Assembly (NCBI GenBank): GCA_037178675.1
Contig: JAYMGJ010000576.1
Coordinates: 1 to 43,233, forward strand
DNA length: 43,233 bases
Direction of reading: 5' to 3'
Origin: Scleroderma bovista
Taxonomy: Eukaryota; Basidiomycota; Agaricomycetes; Boletales; Sclerodermataceae
Positions 11,542 through 23,683 of the stretch are shown here, in pieces (the stretch's first letter is position 1; each line of letters opens with the position of its first letter). Made by a program: the position numbers and the translations under genes. The notes under the pieces are model-generated. The model searched no databases. It saw only the letters and a program-made list of their open reading frames with translations, and had not been told where the DNA came from.

Positions 11542-14414
11542 CTATGCAGCCGGCGTGGCATTTGGATCCCTAAAGACCTGCAAAAGACGGTTAATACTCC
11601 AACGTTCCCGCCAATACTCTCTACATACCTTCACGCTCCAGATATCACCAACTCTATCTGGCCGTCCTGGTCCTGCAGGCTCCTCATTTTCCTCGCAATC
11701 ATTGTCAGGAATCTCTGTCGATTGTAATTTCAAGCCTTGTTCGTTGGCTAAATGTAGCAGACAGATGAAGCAGAAACTGGTGCTGATTTCCTCCATCTTA
11801 TCTTTTGGATATGACCGCTGAAGACCGGATATAACCGTGCTGAACTCCCGCGCCTCCGATGGGTCAGTCAATTGCTGATCATCGACGTCCTGCAGCACCC
11901 GCGTCAGTGAAGACCTAACAATACGAAGGCTGCACAAGTACCATTTCGTTGTCTTCATCGTCTTCATTCTTCTGTGGGACTTTGATATCAAGGCCCTTCC
12001 AGATATTCTCTTTCAGTTTCCGCACATCTACCCGCTTAGCACGACGTGCATAGTTGACGAACTCAGGTTTTACTCGACGACTCATGCCCTGGGTTGCAGC
12101 CAATAGATCTTGTTCACCCGCATCATCTGGTGCAACACCTTCGCCGTCAAACATATCATCGAAAGCAGGGCCGTCATCATCATCACCGAAGAATTGCGTG
12201 TTGAAAGGCGCTGGAGCTTCACCACCTAAAGAGTCATTAATCAAAGGCCCGCCTTATTAGCACCCGCCCGGACTCACTCTCGTCAGCATCTTCCTGTGCA
12301 AGGCGACCAGCAGCTTGATCTGCTGCGGCCTGTGCCCAGAAGTTCTCATCGACTTCGCCATCCCCGGTTTCATTAAAGCGTACTCGTTGACCCCGCATTT
12401 TCAGCTGATACGGAACCATTAACAGAAGAGCGCTCAGGGTGATCAAGGACTTACAGAGAACTTGGGCTTCAAGAAAAGAGTGACCAGCTGTCGACTGGAG
12501 AAATGCATATCGTCGGGAAGTGTGTGCTCATCCCGTTTCTCTTCTTTCGCCCTCTTGTTTCGGCTGCCTTTCTTACTCGCCGCCTTGAGCATGCCATAGT
12601 GGGGAAGTGTGATCCCATGACCACGAGTGACGGGTGCAAATAATTCCTTTGTCAAGGTCTTGATGTCCTTTTCGGCAGGGGTTAGGAAATCAATCTTGAA
12701 TGCTTCCTTCTTTTCCCGCCGTGACTTAGGACCTGCCCCTTCAACAGGCTCAGCTATATACACCGTCAGCGGAGTCCACAGTACAAGAGTAGTAGTCTCA
12801 CGTTTCCGTATTACTCTCCTTAGTTTCCAGTGCTCGGGGCCGGCCCAATTTTTCATGACGTTTTGGTCGAAGTATCCCAGTAGGCCACTCTGCCCATCTG
12901 CATCGGTCATTGCTACGATGAGATCCCGCTCAGTCGGTGCTTTACGAGGATCAAACGGTACAAACGGTCCAGATCGTGTTGTCTGACCCTGTTCGCCCTC
13001 TGCACCGACTGAGCCACTTTCTGCTCTACCATAATCGTCGCCGCCCGCACCACCATCTCCACTATAGAAGTCGTCGTCAATGGCTTGGTCACCCTGAAAG
13101 AAGTCTTGTGTTTCTGGAGCTCCTCCGCCATCAACATCCATAGGTGCATCACCCTCACCGAACGCGTCAAAGACAGCCCCGTTCCCATCCTCGTCACCTT
13201 CCTCAACCCGAGTATCATCGCGATAGAGACTCTCGTCAAAGGGAAGGCTGTCCTTAGAAAATGAGAAATTTTCCAGAGAGGGCGCGATCTCCTTGTCCTC
13301 CAGGGCATCCAGGTTGGGCAGGAATTCAGCTGTAGTACCGTTAGTGATGTAGCTATAATGAGAAAAGTCGACGAACATCGCAGATAGCTCAGGTCTACAT
13401 CTTCTTCCGGTTCCGGTTCCTGTTCTTCCTCTTCCATCACCCTACCCATGGAGTCACTTGCATCAAAGACAACACGCATATTGGCATCGCTTCCCACTCC
13501 AAGACTAAGGTGATTCATGAGTAGTCCATGTGCGCCACCTTCATCAAAGTCGGCACATGTTTTCCGGAATAGGGGATCGACGTGAAATTCAAGGTCCAAT
13601 TTCTTGCTCCGTAACTGGGATACATCCTTCGCGAGGGTCGAATCTGGGCGATGAGCCTTTTTCTTTTTCTTTGCCTGCGTGGGGTCCTGCGAATCGGGAT
13701 TGTCTGATCCAGCTCCTTCATCCTCCTCCTGCGCCATATTCTCGTTGGCGAGATTGCTCAAGAGCTTTCCCGTCTCCGTGCCAACGCTATCCACACGACT
13801 CGTCCAGATCTTGACACATCCGTCTAAAGTACACGAAGCTCGTTGGAAGTTGATGGAATTGTCGGTATTGTTTCGAAGCAGGGACATATCATGGAAATAA
13901 TCGATGAGCGCAAAATTCCACGAGTTGGTAGCATTTATTTTCTTCAGTAACGCATCAGACACAGTCCGGAATAAAGTAGGAGTGCACCGACATTGTCCGT
14001 AGCCATCTTCATCCATTCCTCAAAGTTCGAGTTCATCACGTCCAATGGCACGTTTATGACAGGCTGAGGAAGTACCGAGTTGAGTGGTTTTTGCTTCGCC
14101 TGGGCAGTCTTGGAGGGTTCCGTCTGCTCCTGCCGTTCAGACGGACCTGCCTCCGCATTTCCGATGACGGCCAACTTGGTGCTCTTTCGCCTCCTCCGTT
14201 TCTCTGCAGTATCGTCGTTGATGTTCACGGAACGTAACGGGGCGCGTCCTGTATTAGAATTGAAGCTGCTATCGTTATCGTGGCGTTCACTGATTCGCCT
14301 CTTGCTGCCCTGTCGGTGCGTGGGTCGAGGGGTGTCTGGTTCGGTATCTCCACCCGTGTCAGAGTCATCACGATCCTCCTGGGACACAATCCGCGCATGT
14401 TTCCTTCCGGCCAT
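11542..14414 (-). CDS. BRN1: Condensin complex subunit 2 (Barren/CAP-H kleisin)
   Basis: Eight exons (14414-13992, 13941-13377, 13329-12802, 12753-12455, 12404-12278, 12225-11942, 11889-11629, 11577-11542) give 840 residues in a single frame. Introns are 47-52 nt. The Barren family (PF05786) runs through the whole protein. Near residue 130 is NFEEWMKMATDN joined to KINATNSWNFALIDYFHDM. The middle has WAGPEHWKLRR and IDFLTPAEKD. The end has RKLKENIWKGLDI and YPKDKMEEISTSFCFICLLH, the C-terminal winged-helix part that binds the Smc head. As the kleisin of condensin, it bridges the Smc2/Smc4 heads and recruits the HEAT subunits for mitotic chromosome compaction. The acidic linkers and the basic N-terminus (KRRRRKSTK) are as expected. 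The spliced C-terminus ends in DPNATPAA. The gene lies head-to-tail behind POL3 with 249 bp between. Confidence 0.94.
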
Positions 14415-14508
14415 GCTTTGAAAAAGTTTGATATTAGTGCAATAATGTCGCGTTCACACTCACTTGCAGTCGTCGATGGAGGTCACCAACAAAGAGATTA
14501 GCACGTGA

Positions 14509-14552
14509 CTGACGCGTAACGCGTCATGTCACACAAATATCACACGCGTCAC
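14509..14552. promoter_or_regulatory. MCB-like (ACGCGT) cluster upstream of condensin subunit 2
   Basis: ACGCGT or near matches recur within about 45 bp (GACGCGTAACGCGTCATG and CACACGCGTCACACC), about 95-140 bp before the condensin start. The same element lies before POL3. Cell-cycle control by an MBF-like factor would fit both genes; this is inference from motif and gene function. Confidence 0.45.
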
Positions 14553-14663
14553 ACCAGGTGTAGTCGAATACATGCAAATGTGCTACTGTACGGAGATGTC
14601 GATGATAGTGCGGAACCAAACACAATATTGAATATGCAAGAGAAAGAAAATGCCATGAAAGGA

Positions 14664-17600
14664 CTACCATAGGTCGCCATCGAAACGCTCCAAGACCGCA
14701 TTCGCATCCTCAACATCCTTCTGTGCCTTCTTCCGCATGTAGAATATCGGACAGTCTTTACTACTGCATAACACATCCTAAAATGATACGGCCTTGTTAT
14801 CAGATTTGAATGGGGGGGGAGCAACCCTGATTACGTACTTGGTGAAGAGAACCTTGGCAACGCTGGCATTGTGTCCATAGGCGTGAAAATCGTATCTGAT
14901 GTTGGGAGGCAGTGGCAATTTGCTTCTGGTATAATTCGCCCATTCTTGGTCGACAGTTGTGGCACACCGCACCACCTAAAGACCATGAGCATGGCACACA
15001 AGACGTGTAACTGGGGTCTTACTGGCTACACTGTTATTGGCACGCAATGGCGTTTTACACCCAAGACAGGTGACTGTTTTGACTGTGAACTTCATCAGCC
15101 CGCCAACTGTGGGTGTCGCGATGGTAATAATCCTTGTGTGATCACCAGACACTTCAGAGATAGTCAGCCTAGCCAATGATTCACAAGGAAGTCCATACAT
15201 AACGAGTTCGCCTTTTCGCCTAGGATAGGTTCGAAAATTCTCAATAGCGGTTTAGAAAGCTGATTTTCCAAATAATATTTGGTGTCGATGGGGATGTTGT
15301 TCTCCAGAACGTACAAGGGATCTTCAGATTTCTCATATGCGGCAGCACCTGAGTAAGGTAAAATCAGACCCTGAGTCGGGAAAGCTATTTAGCTCACCTT
15401 TGATGCCTTTGACGATGACGTAGGCCACACGGTCTCCAAGGGCTGGTGCAGATCCTGCACGGCTGTAAGCACACAGGAAAGTCATCAACCAGAGTGCTTA
15501 CCAGCATCACGTTGACGCATCCGTTCAGCAAGCTCAACATGCGCCTGTTTTGCAGCATAATCTGGATGAGAAAACCACAAATGTTAATCTGCAGGAATAG
15601 GGTGGCTGTGTCACAAACCTGATTTCGCAAGCGCCTTGGTGATCACGAGCTGTGACATATCTACCTTATTCTGTAGGAGGTCGGATATGATTCGCTTCGT
15701 GTATCTGGTCTTTGTGTGAGCATTTCATAGACAACCTTCCAGGCGCTCACTCACTCCTCGGCCCCCTTCACATCCCGATCAATAAGCATTTTATGCAGAC
15801 ACGTCTCGATGACAGTCTGCACAAGGCGGCAGTTGTCTCGCCTAACGGTCTGTTCACAGAAAACAAAGGTATCCAAAATCGTCCCGATCAGGCATCCAAA
15901 GGCCACACTGACCTCAATACCCTTTGAGTCCATCTTGTCATACTTCTCCGGCTTGGTCCAGTATAGCCCTGCATACCGCTTCTTGTTGATGAGCAAATAT
16001 GGGAAATACACCTTTTCAAACTCGAGTTTGATAGGTTTCGCAAACTTGGCTGTGACAAACTCGGCAGCTTGACTCCCTGTTTTGTATAAGTCAGCCAACA
16101 GTAATGACAATGTGGTATACTACCAACCAAGATCCATGACTTTCTTCAAGTCTGTAGGTCCAAACTTGACCATGACGGAATCAGTGTCCCCATATATAAC
16201 TTCGGCATTGTGACTATGTCCATTGGCAAGGCAGAACTCAGCCTCGACTTCCTGTGGGTGGGACGAACAAAATTATTAACGATGTTAACAAGCATTCGTG
16301 ACAAGCCACGGACCTGCTTTGTCTTCTCAATCATCTGTCGACCGTACGCCGTCACACCAGATGAAATAGGTAGACAAGGCAGCTTCCCAATGGTCGCACC
16401 GGTGAAGCCGTATACTGAATTTGCACTGATCTACACAACGGTATGAGTACAATGCGACAATACAACGACAAATCGTTTACCTTAAGGGCGAGCTGCCGCC
16501 CATCCAGCACTGCACGCTTGAATGGATCAGTCTCTTTCTTGAGATCAGCCTTGGCACGCTTCCGAGCTGAGATCAGATCCTCCAACACAGTCGGTAAAAG
16601 ACCCTTCCTCCTCGCTTTCGTAACGAAGAAATCTAGGAATGGAGCTTCAGCAACCGAGTGAGCAAAGACAGGGAAAAAACCGACCATTATTAGGTGTCTG
16701 GGTGTAATCTACATCTTTGACGAGATTAAGCCGATCAATTGTTGCCTTGTCCAGGAAGGTGGTATAGCACAGATTATGCGCCATCATAATCGAAGGATAC
16801 AATGAGCTAAAATCGAGTGTGGCGATCGGGGAGTCGTAGTAGCCTCTTTTCGGTTCGATGACAGTGGCACCCTCGTACTGCTCATCCGAACCTTCATTCT
16901 TGTACGCTGGTACGAGGAATCCCTCCTCGTTTGCTTTGCGGAATAACTGAGAAAGAACTTTGATAGATTGACCACGAGACAGTAGGTAGTTGAATGGAAC
17001 GCCAGTGACACGAGCCATCTCGATGTAGTTCACAAAGCACATGAGCTTGTCCAGTAACCGTTGGGGAAGGTAAGCATCCTATGTGTACATTAGCCACACG
17101 GACGCATTCTACCCCCATCGTAACTCTACCTTAAGGCAGTAGACTGCCAGTCGCCGCCTAGACTCCGGAGTTCCGTTTTGTAACTCTGTAATAACGGAGT
17201 GGTGCACATCTTCCTTTTGTTCTCCCAAGAATTGTGCACAGACTGAGTTGAGAGTGTAGCTCCGTAACTTGTGTTCGCGCTGCATAAATTGCAGGACATC
17301 GAGTTGCAAGCGACCTTCCAGAACGGTCTCTTTGGAATCACGTTGCCCGTAGGCCTTAGAGGAGAAGTGAGTGTCTTTGATTTGAGTCTTAACACCTGTC
17401 TCTATGTGAAAAAAGGCCAAGATACCTTGTGAAATTGACTCACCCTTGAGTCTACCGAGGTATGGGAATTTGTGCATCTTGAGATGCTTGGCTCGGTCGA
17501 GTAGATATGGAAAATCGAAGTTCGATATGTTATAACCAATAATCACGTCCGGATCAACTTGCGCAACAAAGTCCCTCCAAGCCTGTAACATCTCCACCTG

Positions 17601-19121
17601 GTCATCAAAAGACAGAACCTGCGAACCTACGATATGGGCGCAGGAATTCAGCGTAAAGATGTTACGAATGAACGGTTGACTTTCGCCTTCCATGAACGTC
17701 AATAAAGGACGGCTTAGTGGAATGGAACAATGCACACCTTGACGAGTGACCATATTGGCAATTTGGATGACCGGGTCGACATTTGCCTCAGGGAAAATAC
17801 CTTTTCGTCCAGCACACTCGATATCGAAACTGAGGATCCGCAATGGTGCAATCTTTTGCCAGTCTCCTTCGGGAGTATGCGGGATGAGAGCGTTAAACCT
17901 TGACGAACCCCTGTTATCAGCGAACCAAGATAAGCAAAAGAATGATGTTGTACCGGACGGTGAGTTCGATCTGACACGTCGACTTTCGTGCTTCAGGCGG
18001 CACGAGTTTATATTTCCCAGCTGGTATCTCAACCCAGCTCATACCAACCAGCTGCAATGTGTCAGCCCAAGACAAGTTTCCGAGGAACGGGACTCACCTT
18101 TGTATCGATCATAAAGCGAAGTACATAGGGAACATTACTTTCAAAAGTGGCTTGGGGTTGACCGGCAGGGAAGAAATCTCTGAAAGGGCATTCGCCCTTT
18201 TCGAATAGGCGTAATCACCGCCAAGGTAAATGTAAGGTGTAGTACTCAAGGAAAAGATACTTATCTCGAACTTTTGGGACAGACCTGGGTTCTGTTATCG
18301 TGAGCACCATGAATGGGAGCCAATCATCTCCACGATATCCCCAAATAGAACGCTTGGAAATGATCTCGATTTTCCTTACAAGTTGCGCGCCCAAATTTTT
18401 CTATTTCGACGGAAGTCCTGTTAAGCTACCCGCTTAATGCAGCAAGGAACGTACATTTAGCACCTCCTTCAGCGGACCCAAATCAGATTCCTCAAAACCG
18501 CGGGGAACAGGAACGTAGAAATAGGGTGGAAAGCCTGAAACGTTCACCATGACGCTATGGCCGGCCTATGCACACGCACAGTTATGCCTTCCTTGTTCCG
18601 AACGTGAATGCAGCGTACCTCAGTCACACCGAACATTCGCGGCATAATATCTCCGGTGGCGCCATCTGTAGTCTGGTCGATCTCGATCTGCTGGAATACT
18701 GTAGCAATGGTGAAGTGAGCAGCATTACACTGTTATACCGAATGGAATGCTCACTTATTGTGTCCGTTTTCTCGTTGAGTGGTTTTAGTGGCGGGCGTGA
18801 CCAGAGGTCAGCACCACCTTCGGAAGCTGAACGCACAGGTCATCAGAACTTGGCCATTAGAAACAAATACGAGAAGACATACATGTCCCGTTTTGCGACG
18901 CATCCATTGTGAGCTGCTCAAGGACATCTGCGAATGATGGCTGCTGTGTCAGTTGAGTCCCACTTGGACCAAGTTTTCTCCGTTTTGCAGAGGGCCCTAA
19001 TCCGACACTCGCGCCAGAACTGATTACGAGCGCGTCGTCAACGACGGGTTCTTCAGCGGCGCATGTCAAACACTCACTTAGCACGCTGGCTCGCTCCCGA
19101 GGAAGAGGATTGACTCGGCAT
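14664..19121 (-). CDS. POL3: DNA polymerase delta catalytic subunit
   Basis: Exons: 19121-19078, 19019-18883, 18817-18755, 18698-18619, 18565-18455, 18400-18272, 18196-18098, 18051-17954, 17910-17738, 17686-17444, 17395-17130, 17078-16685, 16632-16481, 16430-16314, 16251-16128, 16076-15913, 15849-15755, 15704-15619, 15561-15502, 15454-15398, 15348-15199, 15151-15032, 14975-14839, 14777-14664; 1070 residues. Exonuclease motifs: FDIEC (about 282), [10 protein letters not shown] (about 364), YCLKDAYLP (about 478). Polymerase motifs: DFSSLYPSI (about 570) and YGDTDS (about 722). Two C-terminal Cys clusters follow: CLGC...CHNC, and CQRC...CSSKDC, which binds the iron-sulfur cluster in Pol delta. 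This is the replicative lagging-strand polymerase with proofreading; all key residues are present. The sixth junction is uncertain: canonical-looking GTATCT gives the wrong frame, and only a weak GTTCGA donor at 18271 keeps it, dropping residues normally around FEKGE. Confidence 0.93.
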
Positions 19122-20221
19122 TGAAATTACCAGTTTCTCTCTGAAAGGTGGGTGAATCAAGAAAATGTAGTGGATGCTTGATTCAAGCAGTGCGACACGC
19201 TCACTGAAAGTCGCGTTATGTGATGTCACTCAATTGTCACGTTCACGCGTCAAGGCGTGACGCGTGACTCCTAGATCTCGAAAACAGGCGCTGTCTTCTT
19301 TCCTCTTCTTTCTCTTCGTCTGCCTACGGACACTAACTCTCATCCACCTCACGAGGTCGGCTGATCAGTCGGCGACGTACCCAACGCCCCCTGTTGACCA
19401 GGTTGACCACGTGTTTTCCATGTGCCTCGACGTCATAGTAAATGCCATTTTGCGAATCTGCCAGGATTGCCTGTACGCTAGGCGAATCGACACTAATATA
19501 ATTAGTGATGTAGATACAAGGACAGATGGCTCTGCTAACAATCTTACTTTCAGGTGTCAAAAACACGATACAGGCTCCAGAAAAAGTCCCCAGATTTCTG
19601 CTTCTTAATTACCTAGCTCCTTGTCAAAATTCTATGTGTCCGTCAGAGGATGTGAACGAATCGTCGGTGAGTGGTTCCAACCACAGTGTGCTAACTCAGA
19701 AATCAATAGCCCTCGTGGATATCTTTATGCAACCATATGTTGTAGTATGTAATATACGATCAAAGCGTACATGCACACCACACGAGGTACATCGTATATA
19801 AGTCGTACCTACGAACCTACGTACGCCAGCGTCGAGTTTGAATCGAAGACGTCTCGTTGACGGCGCCGTCCGGATCCTTGTCGTCGCATTTCCGCCAACA
19901 CCATACCGCTCGCATGACCTTCTCGTAATGGTATAATGCCAGGTCAAAAACTTCTCCTCGGCCATGGGGGCATCATGCGTACGCACTTCGTGCATTGTAG
20001 AACTCATCCATCATCTGAGTCTAACAACACTTGTTCCATGTGAATTGCAAGGTAGTCAATATTTCAATGTTCGCAACGTTACAAAAATGAGTGCTTCGGT
20101 ATACAACATTTACCCCCATTTGTATCCAGAACATTTCTACAGAATACATAAGAGTGAGGTATGTCAGTGCTCTATGGGAGTACTCCCCGTTTAGATTCTG
20201 GTACATGTGCATTGGGCGCAT
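19122..20221. other. Intergenic region upstream of POL3
   Basis: This 1.1 kb contains the POL3 promoter and the end of the phosphomannomutase gene. The segment around 19195-19265 carries several ACGCGT-like boxes (for example CACGCGTCAAGGCGTGACGC), reminiscent of MluI cell-cycle boxes that drive DNA-replication genes in fungi; similar boxes occur at 14508-14552 near the condensin start. Short open frames (19264-19608 on plus, 19333-19566 on minus) lack domains and I do not call them. Confidence 0.4.
19241..19264. promoter_or_regulatory. MCB-like (ACGCGT) cluster upstream of POL3
   Basis: Two ACGCG cores, in TTCACGCGTC and TGACGCGTGA, lie 120-150 bp before the POL3 start. ACGCGT is the MCB element bound by the Swi6/Mbp1-type factor MBF at G1/S genes, including DNA polymerases, in ascomycete yeasts. 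Conservation of this use in basidiomycetes is assumed, not shown. Confidence 0.45.
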
Positions 20222-21295
20222 TCAAGAGCGGAGAAAGAGTTCAGTGCAAATCCGCATTGTGTCCACAGGGCTCTGAACACTATGTCCGATCGTGCGAGAG
20301 TCCGTAAAAATTTCATAATCATTTCCTCCCTGGACAAGGTTGTTGGTCAGCATATTCCAGTTGCCATCGGCATCGACTGACTTTATAGGTCTTGTCCCCT
20401 AAGAAGTGAATGTCATCGAATCCTTCCTGCTCTACGAAACGCAAGCAGTATGTCTTATCCCAACCATTCGGGAACACATCAAACGATATTTGCCCGCCTA
20501 TGGAATAAGTCAGACCATAGTCTGCGAACTTCTCACGCAAGACATCGACAAAGGCAGCTCGGATGCCGTGAGTCTGCGTGTCCTTAGAGTCAGCTGGGCC
20601 GTGCTAGATATGGATCCTACTTTGTCATATTCCTCATACTCGTAGCGCTCCTTCACCCTGCACGACTGAGCACTATAACAGGAGAAAAAGAAGGTGCTCA
20701 CGTTGCATTCCTGCCAATGGGGCTAACGTTGATCATACCGTTTCTGAATTCAATAAAGGTCCCTCTGTGAATTGCATGAGTAACAACGCATACACTAGAT
20801 GTGTGGATAGCAGACCGTTTGACAGGTATATCCAAGTCCGCAATGTAATGGAGGATAAAGTTGACCAGTTTCTTGTACCTCTCCTCACCAACATGATTTA
20901 TGAACGACTGCGACGCCTGCTTCTTGCCTAATTTGTATGCAGTCAAGCCGTTCTCTGCAAATCCGAAGTCAAATATGTCTAGGGCTTGACGTGGCCATCA
21001 GCAATGGAAAGCTTAAGGTGAGGGCGAGTGGAATGCACCGTCGATCCCGTTAACAGAAAGCTGTTCGCTGATCTTGACAAGATCGGAGCCCCCAACAAAG
21101 CCGATGACGACCTGCTCCCTCAGCTGGCGGAGGAACTCGATCATCTCGTTCGTTGCCTGTTGTCTGAGGAGGTCAAGTAAGATATTGATGTTTTGCGGCA
21201 CATTGCACGTCATACCTTGGAGCTGTAAGCGTGCCATCGACATCGAAAAGGACAAGCTTTTTCTGGGGTCGACTTGCAAAGTCTGTAGAGACCAT
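20222..21295 (-). CDS. SEC53: Phosphomannomutase
   Basis: Seven exons (21295-21216, 21163-21039, 20978-20816, 20764-20702, 20657-20621, 20573-20382, 20329-20222) give 255 residues, the usual length for eukaryotic PMM. It is a HAD-superfamily enzyme: [12 protein letters not shown] carries the catalytic Asp pair (DVD at about residues 18-20). Then come [19 protein letters not shown], the cap-domain blocks [32 protein letters not shown] and [20 protein letters not shown], and the C-terminal FLGDKTYK joined to [18 protein letters not shown]. The enzyme interconverts mannose-6-P and mannose-1-P in the cytosol, feeding GDP-mannose for N-glycans, O-mannosylation and GPI anchors. The 37-nt exon (20621-20657) is very small but restores the [13 protein letters not shown] block. 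It is transcribed away from the Vms1-like gene. Confidence 0.95.
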
Positions 21296-21479
21296 AGTAG
21301 CTATCGAGGCGCGTTCGTTGAATCACTGATCGCAACTGGCCAACTGGCCAACAGAGCCAAATAACTCGGAGTAGATGACATCTAGTCAGGATCAGTCACT
21401 GCAGTAGCTGGCAGTACATATAAAAGCGGATCACTTCTTTCTTACGACCCTCAGTTGAAACCCCACCAAACCTTGCAAG
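21296..21479. promoter_or_regulatory. Shared divergent promoter of SEC53 and the Vms1-like gene
   Basis: Only 184 bp separate the two start codons, so both promoters must share this space. A TATAAAA at 21419-21425 lies about 55 bp before the rightward ATG. Both products act in protein quality (glycosylation, ribosome-associated rescue), but co-regulation is only a guess. Confidence 0.6.
21419..21425 (+). promoter_or_regulatory. TATA box candidate
   Basis: TATAAAA, 55 bp upstream of the ATG at 21480, in a short divergent promoter. Confidence 0.5.
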
Positions 21480-23683
21480 ATGTCGCAGCGATACCACATA
21501 TTTTCGCTCCCTCCAGATCTACTCGACACATTAACGCCCCGTAGCCTGATCAGCAACCAGGCAGTCCCGCAGGAGCCCCCTCCACCAACCATTCCACAGG
21601 ATCAGGCACCAAGTAGCTCAAGAAGCTGCAATATCTGTTTAGGAACAGCATTTGTCGATGTAGACGAACAGCGCTCCCACTTCCGCTCTGACTGGCATCG
21701 CTACAATGTAAAGATTCGTCTGAAGGGTGGAGACCCTGTCACGGAGTCAACTTTTGCACAATTAGTGGATGGTGGGTACTCTATTCGGACTTTGGCAGAT
21801 ATTGACCTGCGATGCAGGGCTAGAGGACTCCCTATCAGGGTCCGCTTCTTCTGAGGAGAGTTCCAACGAGGATGATGCCGTGGATGCTCTCGTCACCAAG
21901 ATCAGGCGTAGTTTTGTGTCGGAATTCCCAGAAGAAAACAGACCTAAAATCCCGGTGTCTGCTGTGACCTGGTTCCACTCGCCACCGGCCACACAGATCG
22001 GAACCTACCGGATGCTTCTCCCTCTGGGAACCCCATCTTCCGCCTACTTGTCGGAACTGAGGGAAATGCAGACTCCTGTAGAGGGTGGTCGAAAGTGGGC
22101 CGTGTTTATGGTTGCCGGGGGCCACTTCGCAGGAGCCATCGCCCGCGTCAGTCGGCCAGCAGAGGAACAAGAGGCACCAGTACCAGTTCATTCCAAGAAG
22201 AGACCTCCAAAACCCAAGCCTGAAACGTTAGTCCTAAAACACAAAACATTCCACAGGTACACGAGTCAGTTATGACGGTACAATACCTGGCTTTATGGGT
22301 CTGATTCACTATCCAGCGCGTCGAAAACAGGGAGGTTCACAGTCAATCAATGACAATGCGAAGGGTGCCGCCATCAGTGCAGGTGCTACGCTACGTCGAT
22401 ACGGAGAGCAAGCCCTACGCGATGTAGGTAATCTTGTAGTTGATGACATGCATAGGCACTGAGCCAACACTACAGGACATCCGTAATTTGCTACAAGACT
22501 GGGCGGAAGACATCCAAGATTGCGAACGTATATGGATCCGAGCGAGTGTGTCTAACCGGCGGATATTCCTAGACTACGAAGGATGTGTTATCAATAAAGG
22601 TGGGTAGCATGCCTTGGTATACTCCGCCTTACAGTGAGTCCTGTAGGTGATGACAGACTTCGAACATTCCCGTTTCCGACGCGACGCCCGGTAAGTCACC
22701 CTGCAGGCAGCAATGGAGGCAAGCTATTTACAACAAAGTAGACTCAATCCGAGGTCTCTCGATGTCTTTTGGAGCTCACGCAAGCCAAGGTCTCACATTT
22801 CACCGAGGACGAACTCCGTGCTCAAGATGAAGCTTACCTGGCGTCCCTTCCGAAACCGAAGCCGCAACCTACACTTACGCCCGCTCCTGACACACATAAA
22901 CCAAAAATCCAGCGCCTCTCAAAGGAAGAAGAATTATACCGCGAGAAGTGGTATCGCCTCCTAGATATGATCACGAAAGGTCGACTTGAATCTTTGAAGG
23001 CCTTCTGGGAGCGCGAAGCCGAGTCTATGGGTGGAGTCAACGCCGCTATACCAGACTGGGCTGGTGATCGCCGCTCTTCCCTTCTCCAAGTCGCCGCCCA
23101 GTCCGGCCAAGAAGAGACCGTTCGTTGGCTGCTCCTTGATTTGCGTGCAGACCCGACCACGCTCGTTTCGGCGAGCTGGACAAAAGCAGACGATGCTGGT
23201 AATGAATCAGACGCGTCAGATATGCCGGGGACAGCTGGTTCACGCCGCACTGCCTACGATTTGGCTCGCTCCCGTGTGGTCCGTGACGTGTTTCGTCGAT
23301 GCGCAGCCGACCATCCTGATTGGTGGGACTGGTTTGGTGCAGCACACATCCCCAGTGCGCTAACCAAAGAGAAGGAGGAGGAACGTGATGACAAGAGAAA
23401 GCAGCGGAGAAAAGGGTTAAAGGAAAAGATGCGTGAGCGTGAAGCGATCGAAAGACAACGCGACAAAAAGGGAGCCGAAGAAGCTCCGGCGACGATAATG
23501 GAGCCAGTTAAAGTCCAGCAGGTACCGCAGAACGGTCCCCAACGGTTAGGTGGCTCTTCCGGAGCTTCGGATGGAGTAGCTGGCCTCACTTCAGAGATGA
23601 GGGCCAAAGTGGAAAGGGAGAGAAGGGCCAGGGCGGCTGAAGCTCGTCTTGCACTCCTTAGTAATGGTCGGGGAAAAGGTTGA
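21480..23683 (+). CDS. VMS1: Vms1/ANKZF1-type peptidyl-tRNA cleavage factor
   Basis: Six exons (21480-21771, 21818-22264, 22317-22423, 22476-22599, 22647-22690, 22742-23683) give 651 residues. The order is: a C2H2 zinc finger at residues 50-73 (C-x2-C-x13-H-x5-H, followed by RYNVKIRLKG); the VLRF1 release-factor-like domain at about 150-300, with WAVFMVAGGHFAGAI and RRKQGGSQSINDNAKG; ankyrin-like helices at about 430-470; a coiled, basic region; and a C-terminal VIM (RERRARAAEARLAL) that binds Cdc48/p97. The Gln of GGSQ (about residue 255) corresponds to the catalytic Gln of yeast Vms1, which releases stalled nascent chains from tRNA on 60S subunits during ribosome quality control and protects mitochondria. 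Domain order and all key motifs are intact. Intron 2 is supported because it joins HRYT to TRRKQGGSQ. Confidence 0.93.

Noticed and set aside
18197..18260. POL3 intron using the GTATCT donor
   Set aside because: It puts the following conserved exon out of frame, although the site itself looks acceptable.
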